The position numbers and the translations under genes were made by a program. Positions 43,430 to 51,462 of a stretch of 64,000 nucleotides of DNA are shown one piece after another (position 1 is the first letter of the stretch; each line of letters opens with the position of its first letter). The DNA is from Enterococcus canintestini (GTDB taxonomy: Bacteria; Bacillota; Bacilli; Lactobacillales; Enterococcaceae): assembly GCF_001885735.1 (NCBI RefSeq), contig NZ_JXKG01000006.1:62001-126000 (forward strand), given 5' to 3'. The notes beneath the pieces were generated by a model. The model worked only from the letters and a program-made list of their open reading frames with translations, had not been told where the DNA came from and did no database searches.

Positions 43430-44593
43430 ATGAAAAAAGCTAGAAAATGGAAATGGACTGTTTTGGATATTTTAATGGGTTTCTTATTGTTTTTTGGCAT
43501 TGGGGCGTTTTGTTATCCTTTTGTTAGTGATACAGTGAATACATTTTTAGATCAGCAAATTATTGACTACTACCAAGCAAAAGCAAATCACGAAAATGAA
43601 GCAGCAATGCAAGCAGCACAGGAAAAAATGGAAAGTCAAAATAAAAAATTAGCGAAAGAAGGCAGTAATCCTAGTGTGGATTCTTGGTCTAAAAAGATCA
43701 AGAAAAAAGTACCAGCAAAACCAGCAAAAACATATTTTGAACAACACACAATTGGTATTGTAAACATTCCGAAAATCAAAATAAGACTACCGATTTTTGA
43801 TACCACAAATGATCTATTTTTAGCCAAAGGAACTTCTTTACTAGAAGGAACTTCCTATCCGACTGGTGGCAAAAGCACCCATGCAGTCATTTCTGGCCAC
43901 CGCGGCTTACCTTCGGCTAAATTATTTACCGATTTGCCAGATTTGAAAAAAGGTGATGTCTTCTTTATTGAAATTAATAAGCGCACGTTAGCTTATGAAG
44001 TCGATCAACTAAAAGTAGTGGAGCCAACAGAGACTGAAGACTTGTTAATTGAAAAGGATAAAGATTTAGTTACTTTAGTGACTTGTACGCCTTATATGAT
44101 CAATAGTCACCGTTTATTAGTGCGAGGACATCGCATCCCTTATACACCGAAGATGGCAAAGAACTTACAACGTGCAGATGATTATCAATTATTACGAGTT
44201 ATCTTAATTATTGTCGGCACGCTTTTGTTCCTTGGATTATTAGTGGCCGCGATCATAAAACATGCCAAAACATTAGCAATTGCTAAAAAGCGCTATTTAT
44301 TATTATTCACTGCTACAAAAGATGGTATCCCGCTTTCTGACTTAACCTTTACGGTCTATGATCGTAAAGGAAAATGCCAAATTACCCGTCAAGGTGAGCC
44401 TTTAAAAGCCGTTACTAATGAAGCAGGCGAACTCCAGATTGAAGCGATGAAAGGTGGCAAATATGTCTTAAAATCTAAGGCAGGTAATCTAAAGATTCGC
44501 ATTCAAAAGGTGACAGATGAACGTTTTTCATTGTTAACTGCAAAGAGTAACTGGCAAAAGCAATCCAATTTTGTCGTCGAAAATAAATCATAA
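43430..44593 (+). CDS. srtC: Class C sortase with a C-terminal SpaA-like tail
   Basis: Pilus-specific sortases join pilins through isopeptide bonds. From ATG 43430 the protein has 387 residues: an N-terminal membrane helix (about 12-30), a linker, the catalytic barrel with H157 (S-G-H-R-G-L), T-L-V-T-C (C219) and R228, and a second membrane helix (about 257-276). Class C sortases usually end shortly after this helix. Here a further 111 residues follow, which read like a SpaA/Cna-B pilin domain: L-S-D-L-T-F-T-V-Y-D-R-K-G, V-T-N-E-A-G-E-L, G-G-K-Y-V-L-K. The TM topology puts this tail in the cytoplasm. Confidence 0.88.
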   Translation: MKKARKWKWTVLDILMGFLLFFGIGAFCYPFVSDTVNTFLDQQIIDYYQAKANHENEAAMQAAQEKMESQNKKLAKEGSNPSVDSWSKKIKKKVPAKPAKTYFEQHTIGIVNIPKIKIRLPIFDTTNDLFLAKGTSLLEGTSYPTGGKSTHAVISGHRGLPSAKLFTDLPDLKKGDVFFIEINKRTLAYEVDQLKVVEPTETEDLLIEKDKDLVTLVTCTPYMINSHRLLVRGHRIPYTPKMAKNLQRADDYQLLRVILIIVGTLLFLGLLVAAIIKHAKTLAIAKKRYLLLFTATKDGIPLSDLTFTVYDRKGKCQITRQGEPLKAVTNEAGELQIEAMKGGKYVLKSKAGNLKIRIQKVTDERFSLLTAKSNWQKQSNFVVENKS

Positions 44594-44697
44594 TTCCGTT
44601 AATTTATTTAATTTTTTGATTGTTTTAAGCTGTTTTATTGGGCAGTTACTTATATTTTTGCTACACTTAATTTGTAGTAAAGAATAAGGGGGATACA

Positions 44698-44895
44698 ATG
44701 ATGGATAAAGATCAAGTTAAAGGTAAAGTAAATGAAACAGCAGGTAAAGCAACAGGTGATGATTCACAAGAATTAAAAGGTAAAGTGCAACAAGAAGCTG
44801 GCAAATTAAAAGAAAAAGCTGAAGATTTAAAAGACAACGTTGCCGGTGAAATTAACAAATTATTCGATAAAAAAGATAAAGACGATAAAAAATAA
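44698..44895 (+). CDS. CsbD family stress protein
   Basis: The 65-residue, very hydrophilic, Lys/Asp/Glu-rich protein has the CsbD repeats K-G-K-V-N-E-T-A-G-K and K-G-K-V-Q-Q-E-A-G-K. Such proteins are induced by general stress; their biochemical role is unknown. The start is ATG 44698 (or the next ATG) after AAGGGGG. It is a single gene with its own terminator. Confidence 0.88.
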   Translation: MMDKDQVKGKVNETAGKATGDDSQELKGKVQQEAGKLKEKAEDLKDNVAGEINKLFDKKDKDDKK

Positions 44896-44902
44896 TTAAT
44901 TT

Positions 44903-44940
44903 GGAGGTAGGACAAGATTTTGTCCTACCTCCTTTTTTTA
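44903..44940 (+). terminator. csbD-like gene terminator
   Basis: GGAGGTAGGACAA and TTGTCCTACCTCC form a 13-bp stem with a T7 tail. Confidence 0.93.
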
Positions 44941-45187
44941 ATAAACGATACGACAGAAGCGGCTTTTACCACAACCTTTTTTCGATAGTGAACTTTAGCG
45001 TAAGTACGCATGTATGCAATAAAACTTAAGCAATGTAATTTTATGGGGAAATAGGGGAAAAGTGATTTTCGTATTCGATTAAGAAATAGGCTTAATTTGT
45101 ACGCATGTTGAAGGGATTTACTCGCAAAGATTTGAATTTTAATATTAGATAAAAATAAAATTTAGAAATTTTTAAAAATAGCTAGAT
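44941..45187. other. Gene-free stretch before nagB
   Basis: No open reading frame, RNA or repeat that I can support is seen here. The AT-rich sequence contains only the approach to the nagB operator and promoter. Confidence 0.4.
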
Positions 45188-45245
45188 TTGGTCTAGACAA
45201 TTCTTGATTAAATGAAAAACTGGTGCTATAATTGGGCTATACCAA
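45188..45245 (+). promoter_or_regulatory. nagB promoter with two GntR/NagR-type operators
   Basis: TTGGTCTAGACAA (45188-45200) resembles the DasR/NagR operator. The promoter is TTGATT (45204-45209), 17 bases, TATAAT (45227-45232). A second site TTGGGCTATACCAA (45232-45245) of the TGG-N6-CCA type overlaps the transcription start. These are the same class of site as found before the PTS operon. Confidence 0.65.
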
Positions 45246-45270
45246 ACAAGCGTAGAAAGAGGTTATCGAA

Positions 45271-45972
45271 ATGGAAATTATCCGCGTAAAAGATGCCGCT
45301 GCTGGCGGAAAAAAAGCCTTTGAAATTATTCAACAAGCCATGAAAGATGGTATTCATACATTAGGTTTAGCAACAGGAAGTACGCCAATTACATTGTATC
45401 AAGAAATGACAAATAGTGACCTTGATTTTTCAAATATGACATCAATCAACTTAGATGAATATGTTGGTTTAGGTGGCGAAGATAAACAAAGTTATCGCTA
45501 TTTTATGAACGAAAATTTATTTAATCAAAAACCATTTAAAGAAACTTTTGTACCAAATGGTAAAGCTGAAGATTTACAAGCAGAATGCCAACGTTATGAT
45601 GATGTGATTGCCACACATCCAATTGATATCCAAATTTTAGGTATTGGGCGTAATGGTCATATTGGGTTTAACGAGCCTGGTACACCGCTAGACAGTAAAA
45701 CTTCTGTTGTTAATTTAACAGAATCAACAATTGAAGCCAATAAACGTTTCTTTGATAAAGTAGAAGATGTTCCAACAAAAGCTGTTTCAATGGGGATTGG
45801 TTCAATTTTACAAGGTAAAAAAATGGTCTTAATGGCATATGGTGCAGATAAAGCCGATGCGATTAAAGGCATGGTTGATGGACCAGTAACAACAGATTTA
45901 CCTGCTTCAGCACTTCAAAATCATCCAGATGTTGTCGTAATTGTCGATGATGCCGCAGCAAGTAAATTATAA
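45271..45972 (+). CDS. nagB: Glucosamine-6-phosphate deaminase
   Basis: NagB converts glucosamine-6-phosphate to fructose-6-phosphate and ammonia. The 233-residue protein has all family motifs: A-T-G-S-T-P (about 35-40), N-L-D-E-Y (about 60-64), [13 protein letters not shown] (about 125-137). The RBS GAGGT is present. It is a single gene, apparently controlled by a NagR-like repressor, and is distinct from the YieK-like paralogue at 32855. Confidence 0.96.
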   Translation: MEIIRVKDAAAGGKKAFEIIQQAMKDGIHTLGLATGSTPITLYQEMTNSDLDFSNMTSINLDEYVGLGGEDKQSYRYFMNENLFNQKPFKETFVPNGKAEDLQAECQRYDDVIATHPIDIQILGIGRNGHIGFNEPGTPLDSKTSVVNLTESTIEANKRFFDKVEDVPTKAVSMGIGSILQGKKMVLMAYGADKADAIKGMVDGPVTTDLPASALQNHPDVVVIVDDAAASKL

Positions 45973-45990
45973 AAATTAAAATTGTAACAA

Positions 45991-46080
45991 AAAGACAGAT
46001 TCCAAATGTACCGCTTCTAATAAGTTAGATTTTTTGGTCTAACTTTTAGGGGCGGTTTAAAATTGGGAGTCTGTCTTTTT
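45991..46080. terminator. Branched bidirectional terminator, nagB / DUF92 gene
   Basis: AAAAAGACAGA at the left pairs with TCTGTCTTTTT at the right. Inside are ACCGC/GCGGT and TAAGTTAGA/TCTAACTTT stems, giving a long branched hairpin between convergent genes. Confidence 0.85.
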
Positions 46081-46892
46081 TAAATAATCTGTAAAATAAT
46101 AGCTAAAAGTAAAATGACATAACCACTCATTAAATTCACTACGTCGTTATCAATGAAGCGGTATCCAGAAATTAAGCGGCAAGGTTTTTGATGATGATTT
46201 TCTTGTTCGGTGATTTTACCGCAGACTTGGCATTGATACTTACTTTGTAATGTCGCCCCTAATAAACTATCAATTAACATACCGCCAACACCTAAAAGTA
46301 ATGGGATCAAAAGAAGGGCACCGGTGAATGATTGGGGCGTAAATAACCAAGTGCCAAGAGCATAGGTAGCTGAAATAAGTAAGCTTCCACCTACTGCTGC
46401 TAAACTTCCTAAAAGCGATACACCGCCTGATAAGCCGGGGGCAACTTTTTTGAAATTAACGAGATTGTAAGGTCTACTTTTAGAAAGCAGACCTATTTCA
46501 GATGCCCAGGTATCGGCTGTAGTAGCTGCGATAATTGTTGACATAAGTAGAGTCCAATTGATATTTAAGACGTTAAAATAAGCTAATAAAGCGCAGCTAG
46601 CTAACGGTAAACTATTGGCTAAAAGTTGTTTGGCATCTCGTGTGGCGCCTTTTTTACCAATGGTATCCTCTTTTTTTGACAGGTATTTTTTTAAGGCGTG
46701 GATTAAAATAGCACTGCCAAAAAATAATCCCAGTAAAAACCAGATAACAGGTGGGGAGAATGCAGCTAGAAATGTCCCCAATAAAATGAAAGTAAAATAT
46801 CCTGAACGGGTTAAATAGTTGGCAATATAAAGGAAGAAACCAATTACGGCTGTAAAAAGTAGACCGCCTGCGGCAAGATAAAAAGTAATCAT
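46080..46892 (-). CDS. DUF92 family integral membrane protein
   Basis: The 270-residue protein has about six to seven membrane segments and the family motifs T-A-D-T-W-A-S-E-I-G (about 130-139) and L-L-G-A-T-L-Q-S-K-Y-Q-C (about 215-226). A C-x-x-C-G cysteine pair lies near 226-230. Plant relatives (VTE6) phosphorylate phytyl phosphate; bacterial members are uncharacterised. ATG 46892 has AAGGAG six bases upstream, so the frame extending to 46985 is not used. Confidence 0.82.
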   Translation of the reverse strand: MITFYLAAGGLLFTAVIGFFLYIANYLTRSGYFTFILLGTFLAAFSPPVIWFLLGLFFGSAILIHALKKYLSKKEDTIGKKGATRDAKQLLANSLPLASCALLAYFNVLNINWTLLMSTIIAATTADTWASEIGLLSKSRPYNLVNFKKVAPGLSGGVSLLGSLAAVGGSLLISATYALGTWLFTPQSFTGALLLIPLLLGVGGMLIDSLLGATLQSKYQCQVCGKITEQENHHQKPCRLISGYRFIDNDVVNLMSGYVILLLAIILQII

Positions 46893-46940
46893 GATAGACT
46901 CCTTAATTTTAAGAATAACTCTAGTGTTAGTGTAACACGA

Positions 46941-47020
46941 AAAAACACTGTTAGAGTGACTTGCCTTTATTCGTTGGGAACCCAATCAAATAAAGACAAG
47001 AATCTAACAGTGCTTTTTAA
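46941..47020 (-). terminator. Terminator after nrdF, bidirectional
   Basis: CACTGTTAGA at one end pairs with TCTAACAGTG at the other, with an inner CTTTATT/AATAAAG stem. T runs flank it on both strands (GTTTTTTC on the minus strand). Confidence 0.85.
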
Positions 47021-47023
47021 ATT

Positions 47024-47983
47024 TTACAGACCAATTGTATAATCGTCGTCTTCCATCGCTTCAACTTGACCTAATAAATACCCATTACCCACTTGTGAGA
47101 AAAAGTCATGATTACTAGTACCAGTTGAGATACCGTTCATAACAATTGGATTCACATCGTCAGCGGTATCGGGAAATAGTGGATCTTGCCCCAAGTTCAT
47201 CAACGCTTTGTTGGCATTGTATCGTAAGAAAGTTTTAACTTCTTCTGTCCAACCAATTTCATCATATAATTCTTCTGTATAACGTTCTTCATTTTCATAT
47301 AATTCATACAATAAATCATACATCCAATTTTTTAACGCCTCTTGTTTGGCTTCTGGTAGTTCATTAAACCCAAGTTGGAATTTATAACCAATGTAAGTAC
47401 CATGGACGGATTCGTCACGAATGATTAATTTAATGATTTCCGCTACATTGGCTAATTTATTGTTGCCTAAATAATAAAGGGGCGTATAAAAGCCAGAATA
47501 AAATAGGAATGTTTCCAAAAAGACACTGGCAATTTTCTTTTCTAGCGGTGTGCCGTTCTTATAAATTTCATTAATTCGTTCTGCTTTTTTTTGTAAATAA
47601 GGATTGGTATTGGTCCATTCAAAGATCTCGTCTATTTCTGATTTTGTGTTTAAGGTTGAAAAAATAGAGGAATAACTTTTCGCGTGAACAGATTCCATAA
47701 ATTGAATATTGTTTAGTACTGCTTCTTCATGGGGGGTACGGACATCGTTACGTAATTGTTCCATTCCGCTTTCAGATTGCACGGTATCTAATAAAGTTAA
47801 ACCACCAAAAACGTGACCCACCGTTTGCTTTTCTAAATCAGATAAAGTCCGCCAGTCATCTAAATCATTTGATAGTGGAATACGTGTATCTAACCAAAAT
47901 TGTTCTGTTAGTTTTTCCCACGTTGATTTATCGATAATATCTTCAATTTCATTCCAATTAATGGCTTCGTAATAAGTTGCCAT
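47024..47983 (-). CDS. nrdF: Class Ib ribonucleotide reductase, beta subunit
   Basis: NrdF holds the dimanganese or diiron centre and tyrosyl radical. The 319-residue protein has the ligand motifs E-x-x-H (E-S-V-H-A-K-S-Y near 97-104) and E-S-V-H-G-T-Y (about 191-197), typical of class Ib. ATG 47983 follows AGGAGG. It is last in the operon nrdH-nrdE-nrdF; a folded spacer of about 100 bases separates it from nrdE. No nrdI gene is seen in the operon. Confidence 0.96.
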   Translation of the reverse strand: MATYYEAINWNEIEDIIDKSTWEKLTEQFWLDTRIPLSNDLDDWRTLSDLEKQTVGHVFGGLTLLDTVQSESGMEQLRNDVRTPHEEAVLNNIQFMESVHAKSYSSIFSTLNTKSEIDEIFEWTNTNPYLQKKAERINEIYKNGTPLEKKIASVFLETFLFYSGFYTPLYYLGNNKLANVAEIIKLIIRDESVHGTYIGYKFQLGFNELPEAKQEALKNWMYDLLYELYENEERYTEELYDEIGWTEEVKTFLRYNANKALMNLGQDPLFPDTADDVNPIVMNGISTGTSNHDFFSQVGNGYLLGQVEAMEDDDYTIGL

Positions 47984-48087
47984 GATTTGCCTCCTAATCT
48001 AAGTTGTTGTATCGTCTACAGCTAATCGCCGCAAGTAGAACTTTGGTATCCCAAAATCTACTATTGCAACTAGTTGAAAAATACAAC

Positions 48088-50250
48088 TTAAATGACACAG
48101 CTTTCACATTGATTGCTACCGATTTCTTCGGCATCGTCTGTAAAGGTACGAATATAATAAATCGATTTAATTCCTTTATGAAAGGCGTAATGACGTAAAA
48201 TATTTAGATCCCGTGTTGTTTGTTTGGTTGTTGCAGTTTTCCATTCATAAAGACCTTTTGGAATATCAGACCGCATAAACAAGGTTAAACTCATACCTTG
48301 ATCAATGTGTTGTTGGGCTGCCGCGTAAACATCAATGACTTTGCGCATATCCATATCATAAGCAGATGTGTAGTAAGGCAATGTATCATTTGATAAGTAA
48401 GGTGCTGGGTAGTAAATTTTCCCGATTTTCTTTTCTTGTCGCTCTTCAATCATCCGCGTGATCGGATGCAAGCTTGCACTGGTATCATTAATATAAGAAA
48501 TCGAGCCGTTTGGTGCTACTGCCAAGCGGTTTTGATGATACAAGCCATCTTTTTGGACAGCTTCTTTTAGTTTTGCCCAATCTTCACCAGTTGGAATAAA
48601 AATTCCTTCAAATAATGCTTTAACTTTATCTGATTGTGGCAAGTGATTTTCAGCAATATATTTATCAAAATAGCTGCCATCGGCGTAAGCTGATTTTTCA
48701 AAGTTGTAAAAAGATTGTTGGCGTTCTTTAGCGATTTTGTTACTTTCCACTAGGGTCCAATAGTTTAATAACATAAAATAAATATCGGTAAATTCAACAG
48801 ACTCTTTGGAACCATACACCAAATGATTTTTGGCAAAGAAAGTGTGTAAACCCATACCGCCAAGTCCAATCGTATGCGCTTGTTGGTTCCCATTGGCAAT
48901 AGAAGGGACCACATCAATATGCGAGTTATCTGTTACAAAAGTCAATGCGCGAGTCATCGCTCTAACTGATTTACCAAAATCAGGACTATCCATTAAGTTG
49001 ACAATATTTGTGGAACCTAAATTACATGAAATATCAGTTCCTAAAATTTCATATTCTTGACGACCAGTTAAAACAGAAGGGGTTTGGACTTGTAAAACTT
49101 CTGAACATAAATTACTCATAATAATTTTGCCGTCAATCGGATTTTCGCGGTTGGCGGTGTCGATATTGACAATATAAGGATAACCAGATTCTTGTTGCAA
49201 TTTAGAAATTTCATTTTCTAATTCCCGCGCTTTGATTTTTTGTTTCCGGATATTAGGGTTTTTGACCAAATTATCATATTCTTTGGTGATGTCAACATAA
49301 GAAAAAGGTACACCGTATTCTTTTTCAACACTATAAGGACTAAACAAGTACATATCCTCATTCTTGCGAGTTAATTCATAAAATTTATCCGGCACTAAAA
49401 CACCTAGAGATAATGTTTTAACCCGAATCTTTTCATCTGCATTTTCTTTTTTGGCAGATAAGAAAGCCATGATGTCAGGATGAAAGACGTTTAAATAAAC
49501 CACGCCGGCACCTTGGCGTTGGCCGAGTTGATTGGAGTAACTAAAAGAATCTTCAAACAGCTTCATAACGGGCATAACACCACTAGCTGCACCTTCGTAT
49601 CCTTTAATTGGTGCGCCAGCTTCCCGTAAGTTTGATAACGTAATACCAACACCGCCACCAATGCGGGAAAGTTGTAATGCAGAATTAATACCGCGCCCAA
49701 TCGAGTTCATATCATCAGTAATTTGAATAAGGAAACAAGAAACTAATTCTCCCCGACGCTTACGACCAGCATTTAAAAATGAAGGGGTAGCCGGTTGGTA
49801 GCGTTGGTGAATCATTTCATCGGCTAAAGTCATTGCCAATTCTTCATCACCATCGGCAAAATACAAGGCGTTAATGGCAACACGATCTTCATAATTTTCT
49901 AGATAAAAAGCACCATCGTTAGTTTTTAAGGCGTATTGGGAATAAAATTTATAAGCTGCCATAAACGATTTAAAAGTGAAATTTTGGGCTAATAAAAAGT
50001 CATAAAGTTTCGTGATAAATGCTTGAGAATATTTCGCTAAAAATTCTGTTTCTAAATAATCCTCAGCGACTAAATAATCCAATTTGTCATTAAAAGTAGC
50101 AAATTGCTTTGTATTAGGAAGAACATTTTCGCTAAAAAATGCTGCCAATGCTTCTTGATCTTTATTTAAAGGGATTTGACCGTCAACAGGTCGGTTAATT
50201 TCGTTATTCAGCTTATAGTAGCTGACATCTTTAAGCTCTTTTAAACTCAT
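48088..50250 (-). CDS. nrdE: Class Ib ribonucleotide reductase, alpha subunit
   Basis: NrdE reduces ribonucleoside diphosphates. The 720-residue protein has the substrate-site residues N-x-C-x-E-x-x in its I-M-S-N-L-C-S-E-V-L (about 381-390), the F-L-I-Q-I-T-D-D-M-N-S-I-G-R-G-I-N allosteric region, and the C-terminal C-E-S-C redox pair that accepts electrons from NrdH. The start M-S-L-K-E-L-K-D at 50250 matches enterococcal NrdE; the frame runs on to 50376 but that part is hydrophobic and unrelated. No strong RBS is visible before 50250. Confidence 0.94.
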   Translation of the reverse strand: MSLKELKDVSYYKLNNEINRPVDGQIPLNKDQEALAAFFSENVLPNTKQFATFNDKLDYLVAEDYLETEFLAKYSQAFITKLYDFLLAQNFTFKSFMAAYKFYSQYALKTNDGAFYLENYEDRVAINALYFADGDEELAMTLADEMIHQRYQPATPSFLNAGRKRRGELVSCFLIQITDDMNSIGRGINSALQLSRIGGGVGITLSNLREAGAPIKGYEGAASGVMPVMKLFEDSFSYSNQLGQRQGAGVVYLNVFHPDIMAFLSAKKENADEKIRVKTLSLGVLVPDKFYELTRKNEDMYLFSPYSVEKEYGVPFSYVDITKEYDNLVKNPNIRKQKIKARELENEISKLQQESGYPYIVNIDTANRENPIDGKIIMSNLCSEVLQVQTPSVLTGRQEYEILGTDISCNLGSTNIVNLMDSPDFGKSVRAMTRALTFVTDNSHIDVVPSIANGNQQAHTIGLGGMGLHTFFAKNHLVYGSKESVEFTDIYFMLLNYWTLVESNKIAKERQQSFYNFEKSAYADGSYFDKYIAENHLPQSDKVKALFEGIFIPTGEDWAKLKEAVQKDGLYHQNRLAVAPNGSISYINDTSASLHPITRMIEERQEKKIGKIYYPAPYLSNDTLPYYTSAYDMDMRKVIDVYAAAQQHIDQGMSLTLFMRSDIPKGLYEWKTATTKQTTRDLNILRHYAFHKGIKSIYYIRTFTDDAEEIGSNQCESCVI

Positions 50251-50430
50251 GGAAGGACCAACTTTCTTTTTCAGACTCTTAAGATAAAAAAATGCGAAAA
50301 AAAGAAGGTGTCCCGCAGATTTTGAAATAATAAAAAAAGCAACTGGTAAAATATGCAACACGTGTTTAAAAAACACTAGTGTAACTGTCCAGTACTATCT
50401 TAACTGCGGTACAACCTTAATTAATTGTGT
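50251..50430 (-). other. Folded nrdH-nrdE intergenic leader
   Basis: This 180-base spacer is long for an operon. On the minus strand it holds ACACTAGTGTTT and AAACACGTGT, which can form a GTGTTT/AAACAC hairpin, then a U-rich stretch. No SD consensus is visible within 20 bases of the nrdE start. It may limit or time nrdE translation, or mark an mRNA processing site. Confidence 0.4.
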
Positions 50431-50655
50431 TTAAGAAGCAAGACTGCGTAATTGATCAGGTCTAAAGCCGATAATTGTGGTCTCGCCTGCAGTCGTTACC
50501 GGTACACTTTGGAAACCTTGTTCTTTTAGAAAGTTCAATGCGGTAGGTTCTTCATCTATATTAACTTCTTTAAAGTTGACGTGATTTTCAGTTAAAAAAC
50601 GTTTAGTCATTTTACATTGCATACAGTTGTTTTTAGAAAATAAAGTGATAGTCAT
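50431..50655 (-). CDS. nrdH: Glutaredoxin-like protein NrdH
   Basis: NrdH is the small electron donor to NrdE. The 74-residue protein has the redox motif C11-M-Q-C14, the cis-Pro region S-V-P-V-T (about 51-55) and the G-F-R-P-D motif near the C terminus. ATG 50655 follows AAGGAGG. It is the first gene of the operon. Confidence 0.95.
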   Translation of the reverse strand: MTITLFSKNNCMQCKMTKRFLTENHVNFKEVNIDEEPTALNFLKEQGFQSVPVTTAGETTIIGFRPDQLRSLAS

Positions 50656-50688
50656 AATAGTTGCCTCCTTAAAATTCTTTATATACTC

Positions 50689-50716
50689 AGTATAGAGAAG
50701 TGGTAGTAAATGTCAA
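50689..50716 (-). promoter_or_regulatory. nrdHEF promoter
   Basis: On the minus strand: TTGACA (50716-50711), 16 bases, TATACT (50694-50689). It lies directly downstream of the NrdR boxes. Confidence 0.8.
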
Positions 50717-50723
50717 TCAAAAA

Positions 50724-50770
50724 ACACTAGATATTGTGTTTTGTAATATTAAACATACTATACATTGTGG
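50724..50770 (-). promoter_or_regulatory. Pair of NrdR boxes
   Basis: ACACTAGATATTGTGT (50724-50739) fits the NrdR consensus almost perfectly. A second, weaker box (ATACTATACATTGTGG, 50755-50770) starts 31 bases away, about three helical turns, which is the usual spacing of NrdR sites. They lie just upstream of the -35. Confidence 0.82.
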
Positions 50771-50908
50771 TTTTGTGTTGATGAAGTGTTTCCAATAGCA
50801 CAAGGACAAGTTTTCTTTCTCGTTTTCATGAGACGAAAATGAAGTGGTCTAGCTCGAAACAAGAATAATTATTACTATGTGAAAAATATTACAATTTTGT
50901 CGCTTTTA

Positions 50909-50955
50909 TTGACTTTAAGCGTGACAAACCTTATTCTAAATGAGAATAATTATCA
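50909..50955 (+). promoter_or_regulatory. feo promoter and Fur-like box
   Basis: TTGACT (50909-50914), 17 bases, TATTCT (50932-50937). TGAGAATAATTATCA (50941-50955) matches the Fur 7-1-7 palindrome (TGATAAT-A-ATTATCA) with one mismatch and covers the transcription start, so iron repression is expected. 50771-50908 shows no gene. Confidence 0.75.
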
Positions 50956-50990
50956 GTCGCAATTGGGTTTTTCTTTATAAAGGAGTAATA

Positions 50991-51461
50991 ATGCAAAAGT
51001 TAGCAGAAGTCGCACCAAATCAAACGTTTATTGTGAAAAAAGTAGCAGCGCCTACTGAAGTTCAAAAACATTTGCAAAACTTAGGTTTGTTGCCTGGAAG
51101 TCAGGTAGTCTTATTAAAAAGTAAGGGACAAGATGGAATCGTATTAGTGCAAAATACTCGGTTGGCTCTAGACCAAAGCATACTAGCAGCTATTTGTGTG
51201 GAACCAGCGGTTGAAAAAAGTGAAATCTTATCGTTGGATCAATTAGCAGTCGGCGATAAAGGAAAAGTAATCAAAATATTTGGTGAAGGGGCAGTTAAGC
51301 GCCGTTTGATGGATATGGGCTTAACTAAAAACGTGCTTTTAACAGTACGAAAATTAGCGCCTTTAGGTGATCCGATTGAAATTAATTTACGAGGTTACGA
51401 ATTGTCGTTGCGTAAAAGTGAAGCAGAATATATTTTAGTAGCTTTAATTAAGGAGGGATAG
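50991..51461 (+). CDS. feoA: FeoA, tandem SH3-like domains
   Basis: FeoA supports ferrous iron uptake by FeoB. The 156-residue protein has two consecutive FeoA domains (about 1-72 and 78-156); each contains a related L-x-x-L-G-L-x-P/K or M-G-L motif (H-L-Q-N-L-G-L-L-P-G, and R-L-M-D-M-G-L). Single FeoA proteins are about 75-80 residues. ATG 50991 has AAAGGAG upstream. It stops two bases before the feoB start. Confidence 0.9.
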   Translation: MQKLAEVAPNQTFIVKKVAAPTEVQKHLQNLGLLPGSQVVLLKSKGQDGIVLVQNTRLALDQSILAAICVEPAVEKSEILSLDQLAVGDKGKVIKIFGEGAVKRRLMDMGLTKNVLLTVRKLAPLGDPIEINLRGYELSLRKSEAEYILVALIKEG

Positions 51462-51462
51462 G

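Noticed and set aside
36783-44593. Pilus locus as a recently acquired mobile island
   Set aside because: No integrase, insertion sequence, attachment repeat or clear base-composition shift is visible at its borders.
50251-50376. Longer NrdE start with a hydrophobic N-terminus
   Set aside because: NrdE is a cytosolic enzyme; the extension is hydrophobic and the known family start M-S-L-K-E-L is at 50250.
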